Assembly: GCF_009193135.1 (NCBI RefSeq)
Contig: NZ_VUKC01000001.1
Coordinates: forward strand, 434,001 to 498,000
Reading direction: 5' to 3'
From: Georgenia satyanarayanai
GTDB taxonomy: Bacteria > Actinomycetota > Actinomycetes > Actinomycetales > Actinomycetaceae
Length of the DNA stretch: 64,000 bases
Shown piece by piece: positions 60,722-64,000 of this stretch. The notes beneath the pieces were generated by a model. That model saw only the letters and a list, made by a program, of their open reading frames with translations. It ran no database searches and had not been told where the DNA came from. Within the stretch, counting starts at the first letter, position 1; each line of letters starts with the position of its first letter. Position numbers and translations under genes: made by a program.

Positions 60722-61431
60722 TCGAGCAAGTGATTGTCTCGTCCCTATTCCTCGCCGGAGCGCCAATGGGCGTCACCGGTGACGAGGGGATAGGCGCTCG
60801 TCTTAACGATGAGCAGCGAGACCTCACTGGTTCAGCGAGGAGAGCGTGGGAGGTTCCACGCTTCGATGACCCGTCGCCCGTGAAGGGCGGGCCGGTAGCG
60901 GCTGACCCCTACTGCTCGCCCGTCACCTATGTATGGGGCAGATATGAGACGAACGTGACCGCTTGTGATCCCGTTCCTGAAGGTGAGTGGGCTCCGGAGC
61001 CATGGTGGTCTGACGGGGAGGACGAAGAGGACGTCGAGGAAGTGCCACGCCAGCTGCTCGCCTTCACACGCGAGGACGTTCAGTCACTGCTGGTGAACTC
61101 CGGGAGCCTGGTCATCCAGCCAGATCAGTCCTGGGTGCTTGTCGGAACCGAGACCGTCGCCATGACCGATGCAGCGGAGCACGTCCTGGGCACCCAGGTT
61201 CTGGACCTGGATATCGACGCGCGCGTGAATCCGGTCCTCTTCACGTGGGACTTCGGGGACGGGTCGGTGCCGCTCACAGGAACCGACCCAGGGGCGCCGT
61301 GGCCCGATCACACGGTCTCCCACGTCTACAGCGACCCCGGGGCGGTGACCATCTCGCTGCGGACGGAGTGGGACGCGGACTTCCGCGTGGAGGGGACGTC
61401 GACGTGGATCCCGTCGCGGGGCGCGCGGTGA
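60718..61431 (+). CDS. PKD-domain secreted protein of the tad-locus type, frameshifted near its end
   Basis: The 237-residue product starts at GTG 60718 behind CGGAGGAACC, with a weak hydrophobic N-terminus that may act as a signal. The acidic middle (DGEDEEDVEEV) is followed by FTREDVQSLLVNSGSLVIQP and a PKD domain with WDFGDGS (177-183). In actinobacteria such proteins often close a tad/flp pilus locus. The usual C-terminal strand lies in the next frame directly after the stop (VTLTESDPIDVVTAKPRL, ending 61493), so a one-base frameshift has cut off about 20 residues or is a sequence error. Confidence 0.75.
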   Translation: MIEQVIVSSLFLAGAPMGVTGDEGIGARLNDEQRDLTGSARRAWEVPRFDDPSPVKGGPVAADPYCSPVTYVWGRYETNVTACDPVPEGEWAPEPWWSDGEDEEDVEEVPRQLLAFTREDVQSLLVNSGSLVIQPDQSWVLVGTETVAMTDAAEHVLGTQVLDLDIDARVNPVLFTWDFGDGSVPLTGTDPGAPWPDHTVSHVYSDPGAVTISLRTEWDADFRVEGTSTWIPSRGAR

Positions 61432-61527
61432 CCCTGACGGAGAGTGACCCGATCGACGTCGTGACGGCGAAGCCACGCCTGACGACCGGCTGACTCGAGT
61501 CAGTCAGCGGACCCAGGGGAGCGTGTG

Positions 61528-61555
61528 TGACGGGTCGCACAGGTGCGACCCGTCA
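61528..61555. terminator. Hairpin terminator before the sugar-binding protein gene
   Basis: TGACGGGTCGCAC (61528-61540) pairs perfectly with GTGCGACCCGTCA (61543-61555). It separates the tad remnant from the chemosensory pair. Confidence 0.75.
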
Positions 61556-61653
61556 TCATCCCGTGCCGCGCACCGATCGCCCTGAGTGACGCCCCTCACC
61601 AGGGGCCCGGCGCTGGACGCGCCGGTCGGTTGAGCCACGGATGGTGCGGTCGC

Positions 61654-62784
61654 ATGACTCCTGTACGACGAACAGCCCGGACTCTCGGGCTCGGTGCCCT
61701 GGTGGTCGCCATCGGTCTCGCCGGCTGCGCCGGCTCCGACAGTGAAGCCGCGCCCGACAACGACGCCGAGGTCGCGCGCGTCAGCGTCGCGATGCCCACC
61801 CAGGAGCACCAGCGATGGGTCTCCGACGGCACGATCGTCGCCGCCCAGCTCGAGGACCTCGGCCACGACGTCACCCTCCAGTACGCGGACGACGACCCCC
61901 AGGTCCAGGCCGACCAGATCAAGGCGATGATCGAGGACGGCGCCGACGCGCTCGTCATCGGTGCCGTCGACGGCTCGGCCCTCACCGAGGTCCTCTCTGC
62001 CGCGGGCGACATCCCCGTCGTCTCCTACGACCGCCTCATCCTCGACACCCCGAACGTCGACTACTACGCCACGTTCGACAACGAGCGGGTCGGCATCCAG
62101 CAGGGCACCTCGCTGCTCGTCGGCCTCGGCATCCTCAACCCGGACGGCACCGAGAACGCCGACGGCCCCGAGGGGCCGCTGAGCATCGAGCTCTTCGCCG
62201 GCTCCGCGGACGACAACAACGCCGGCTTCTTCTTCAACGGCGCCATGGACACCCTGCGCCCCTACCTCGAGGAGGGCACGCTCGTCGTTCCCTCCGGTCA
62301 GACCGAGTTCGACGCCGTCGCCACGCCCGGCTGGAGCCAGGACGTCGCCCAGGAGCGCATGGCCCAGCTCATGTCGACCACGTACGCGGGTGGCGAGGAC
62401 CTCCACGGCGTCCTCTCGCCCTTCGACGGCATCTCCCGCGGCATCATCACCGCCATCCAGGGCGCCGGCCGCGGCCCGACCATCGCCGACGGCCTGCCCG
62501 TCGTCACCGGCCAGGACGCCGAGAGCGATTCCGTCGTGCTCGTCGACGACGGCGTCCAGCTCTCGACGATCTTCAAGGACACCCGCCAGCTCGCCGAGGT
62601 CGCCGTCTCCGCCGTGCACAAGATGCTCACCGGCGAGGAGCCCGAGACCAACGACATCACGACCTACGACAACGGCCGGCTCACCGTCCCGGCCTACCTG
62701 CTCGCGCCCCAGCTGGTGACGCAGGACAACTACCAGCACCTGCTCATCGAGAGCGGTTACTACGAGGCGGGAGACCTGGCATGA
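61654..62784 (+). CDS. ChvE-like sugar-binding lipoprotein (chemosensory?)
   Basis: The 376-residue protein has a lipobox GLAGC (Cys25) and the two-lobe fold of the ChvE/XylF group: [77 protein letters not shown] and [19 protein letters not shown]. It should bind a monosaccharide outside the membrane. No importer genes follow. Its stop overlaps the chemoreceptor start (ATGA), so it may present sugar to that receptor, as ChvE and ribose-binding protein do for Trg. The start ATG 61654 has no clear ribosome-binding site. Confidence 0.9.
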   Translation: MTPVRRTARTLGLGALVVAIGLAGCAGSDSEAAPDNDAEVARVSVAMPTQEHQRWVSDGTIVAAQLEDLGHDVTLQYADDDPQVQADQIKAMIEDGADALVIGAVDGSALTEVLSAAGDIPVVSYDRLILDTPNVDYYATFDNERVGIQQGTSLLVGLGILNPDGTENADGPEGPLSIELFAGSADDNNAGFFFNGAMDTLRPYLEEGTLVVPSGQTEFDAVATPGWSQDVAQERMAQLMSTTYAGGEDLHGVLSPFDGISRGIITAIQGAGRGPTIADGLPVVTGQDAESDSVVLVDDGVQLSTIFKDTRQLAEVAVSAVHKMLTGEEPETNDITTYDNGRLTVPAYLLAPQLVTQDNYQHLLIESGYYEAGDLA

Positions 62785-64000
62785 GCCGCCGCACCAGCAC
62801 CGAGACCCCCGACGCTCCCCGACGCCGCCGCAACGCGTGGTTCTGGGACCGTCCGGTCGGCGTCAAGATCGCCACCGCCATCGTCATCCTCGGTGGCCTG
62901 TTCGGCGTCGTCGGCGGTGCGGGCGCCCTCGCGCTCGTGCGCGCCGGTGACCACCTCGCCGAGGTCCGCCTCCTCACCGAGGACCTCCAGGGCTCGATGG
63001 CCGAGCTGCGCGCCGCGCAGTCCCAGAGCCACCTGCTCGTGCGCCGGGCGGCCGCCGCCACCGACGAGTCCCGCCGCGAGCAGCTCCTCACGTCGCAGGC
63101 GTGGAACGACCGCACCGTTGACGGGCTCATCGACGCCGTCTCCCAGTACCCCGAGTCCGAGACCCAGCAGTGGGCCGACTTCACCACCCGCTGGGAGGGC
63201 TGGCTCACCTACCGCGACACGACCCTCATGCCGCTCGTCGAGGCCGGGGACGTCGTCGGCCTGGAGAGCGCGCTCAACGCCTCCCCGGCCGGTGACCCGG
63301 ACAACGCCGGGCGGGCGCTCGTCCTCGCCGACGGGCAGATCCAGAACCGTGTCGACGTGATCGCCACCGACGCGAGCAGCGAGATCAGTCAGACGCTCCT
63401 CGTGCTGACCATCGGCTTCGTCGTCGCCGCCGTCATCTCCGTGGCGATCGCCGTCGCCGTCACCCGCCGCATCCGTCGCGGCCTGCACGCCGTACGCGGC
63501 TCGCTCGAGGCGATGGCCGCGGGCGACATGACCGTGGACGCGCTCGTCGAGGACCGCGACGAGCTCGGGCAGATGGCCCACTCCTCGTCCCTGGCCCGCC
63601 AGGCGCTGCGCGAGGCCCTCACCAGCGTGGTCGAGTCGGCCCAGACCGTCGCTGCCGCCGCCGAGGAGCTCTCCGCCTCCAACACCCAGGTGGCCGCCGG
63701 CTCCGAGCAGGCCTCGAGCCAGGCCAGCGCCGTCTCCGACGCCGCCCAGCAGATCTCCCACAGCGTCCAGACCGTCGCCTCCGGCGCCGAGCAGATGAGC
63801 GCGTCCATCCAGGAGATCGCGAAGAACGCGGGGGAGGCCGCCGGGGTCGCCGCCCGCGCCGTCACGACGGCGGACGCGACCGCCAGCACCGTGGGCAACC
63901 TCGGCGAGAGCTCGCGGGAGATCTCCGAGGTCGTCAAGGTCATCACCTCGATCGCCGAGCAGACCAACCTGCTCGCCCTCAACGCGACCATCGAGGCCGC
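62781..64000 (+). CDS. Methyl-accepting chemotaxis protein, N-terminal part (runs off window)
   Basis: The visible 406 residues show a basic N-terminus, TM1 (about 29-52), a helical extracytoplasmic domain of about 150 residues (four-helix-bundle type), TM2 (about 205-228), a HAMP domain (229-280) and the start of the signalling coiled coil ([20 protein letters not shown], ending at [14 protein letters not shown]). It should control CheA in response to attractants. Overlap with the binding-protein stop indicates coupled translation and hence a binding protein-receptor pair. Confidence 0.95.
   Translation, partial: MSRRTSTETPDAPRRRRNAWFWDRPVGVKIATAIVILGGLFGVVGGAGALALVRAGDHLAEVRLLTEDLQGSMAELRAAQSQSHLLVRRAAAATDESRREQLLTSQAWNDRTVDGLIDAVSQYPESETQQWADFTTRWEGWLTYRDTTLMPLVEAGDVVGLESALNASPAGDPDNAGRALVLADGQIQNRVDVIATDASSEISQTLLVLTIGFVVAAVISVAIAVAVTRRIRRGLHAVRGSLEAMAAGDMTVDALVEDRDELGQMAHSSSLARQALREALTSVVESAQTVAAAAEELSASNTQVAAGSEQASSQASAVSDAAQQISHSVQTVASGAEQMSASIQEIAKNAGEAAGVAARAVTTADATASTVGNLGESSREISEVVKVITSIAEQTNLLALNATIEA

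Overview
The window is about 73% GC, with dense short-gap operons, frequent GTG starts and many start/stop overlaps. Gene content (GlgE pathway, EtfBA, MnmA next to a sugar operon, DUF3417-type GlgP, EIICBA mannitol PTS) points to an actinobacterium, most likely of the order Micrococcales. A methyl-accepting chemotaxis gene suggests a motile member. Species cannot be told from the sequence. Many genes appear leaderless: a TANNNT box ends 6-7 nt before the ATG/GTG (glgE, glgP, the cysteine desulfurase, both histidine kinases, the SorC and TetR regulators, recQ and others). This spacing was used to choose some starts.

1-11.4 kb: alpha-glucan metabolism. glgE, treS, mak and glgB form one leftward operon (trehalose to maltose to maltose-1-phosphate to branched glucan). 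glgP diverges from it, and glgX lies nearby. 11.5-15.6 kb: etfB-etfA, a secreted two-domain FKBP lipoprotein and a NifS-like cysteine desulfurase. 31.9 kb: mnmA, the usual partner of that desulfurase in actinobacteria, is separated from it by about 16 kb of other genes. These are a tightly coupled leftward operon of three glycosyltransferases, an ABC exporter and two aminoglycoside-phosphotransferase-fold proteins (15.5-23.8 kb), then two NarL-type two-component systems facing each other, the second next to an ABC-2 efflux pair.

33-41.9 kb: a carbohydrate locus built like an lsr/rbs system: SorC-family regulator with a 20-bp perfect palindrome over its start, transaldolase-like enzyme, ribulokinase-like FGGY kinase, binding lipoprotein, double-NBD ATPase, two permeases and a KpsF-like sugar-phosphate isomerase without CBS domains. 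Its substrate is unknown. 42-50.4 kb: an epimerase-like protein, an ABC-2 exporter with its TetR regulator and three phased operators, then a mannitol-type PTS locus (PfkB kinase, DeoR regulator, zinc dehydrogenase, EIICBA). 50.7-53.8 kb: two membrane proteins and recQ.

54-60.6 kb: a lower-GC degenerate island. It interrupts a TadA/CpaF pilus ATPase gene exactly at its Walker A codons and carries a nonsense-mutated Rep gene, a helix-turn-helix protein with three palindromic operators, a possible toxin-antitoxin-like pair, a coiled-coil excalibur protein and a Schlafen-type AlbA_2 ATPase. The right end abuts a short gene remnant and a PKD-domain protein of the kind found at the end of actinobacterial tad loci, so most of the pilus locus seems to have been lost. 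The window ends with a sugar-binding lipoprotein translationally coupled to a chemoreceptor, with no transporter between them.

The candidates for undescribed biology are the glycosyltransferase-exporter-kinase operon, with its matching 18-bp repeat arrays in opposite orientation inside two adjacent glycosyltransferases; the lsr-like sugar operon; and the island with its operator circuit.
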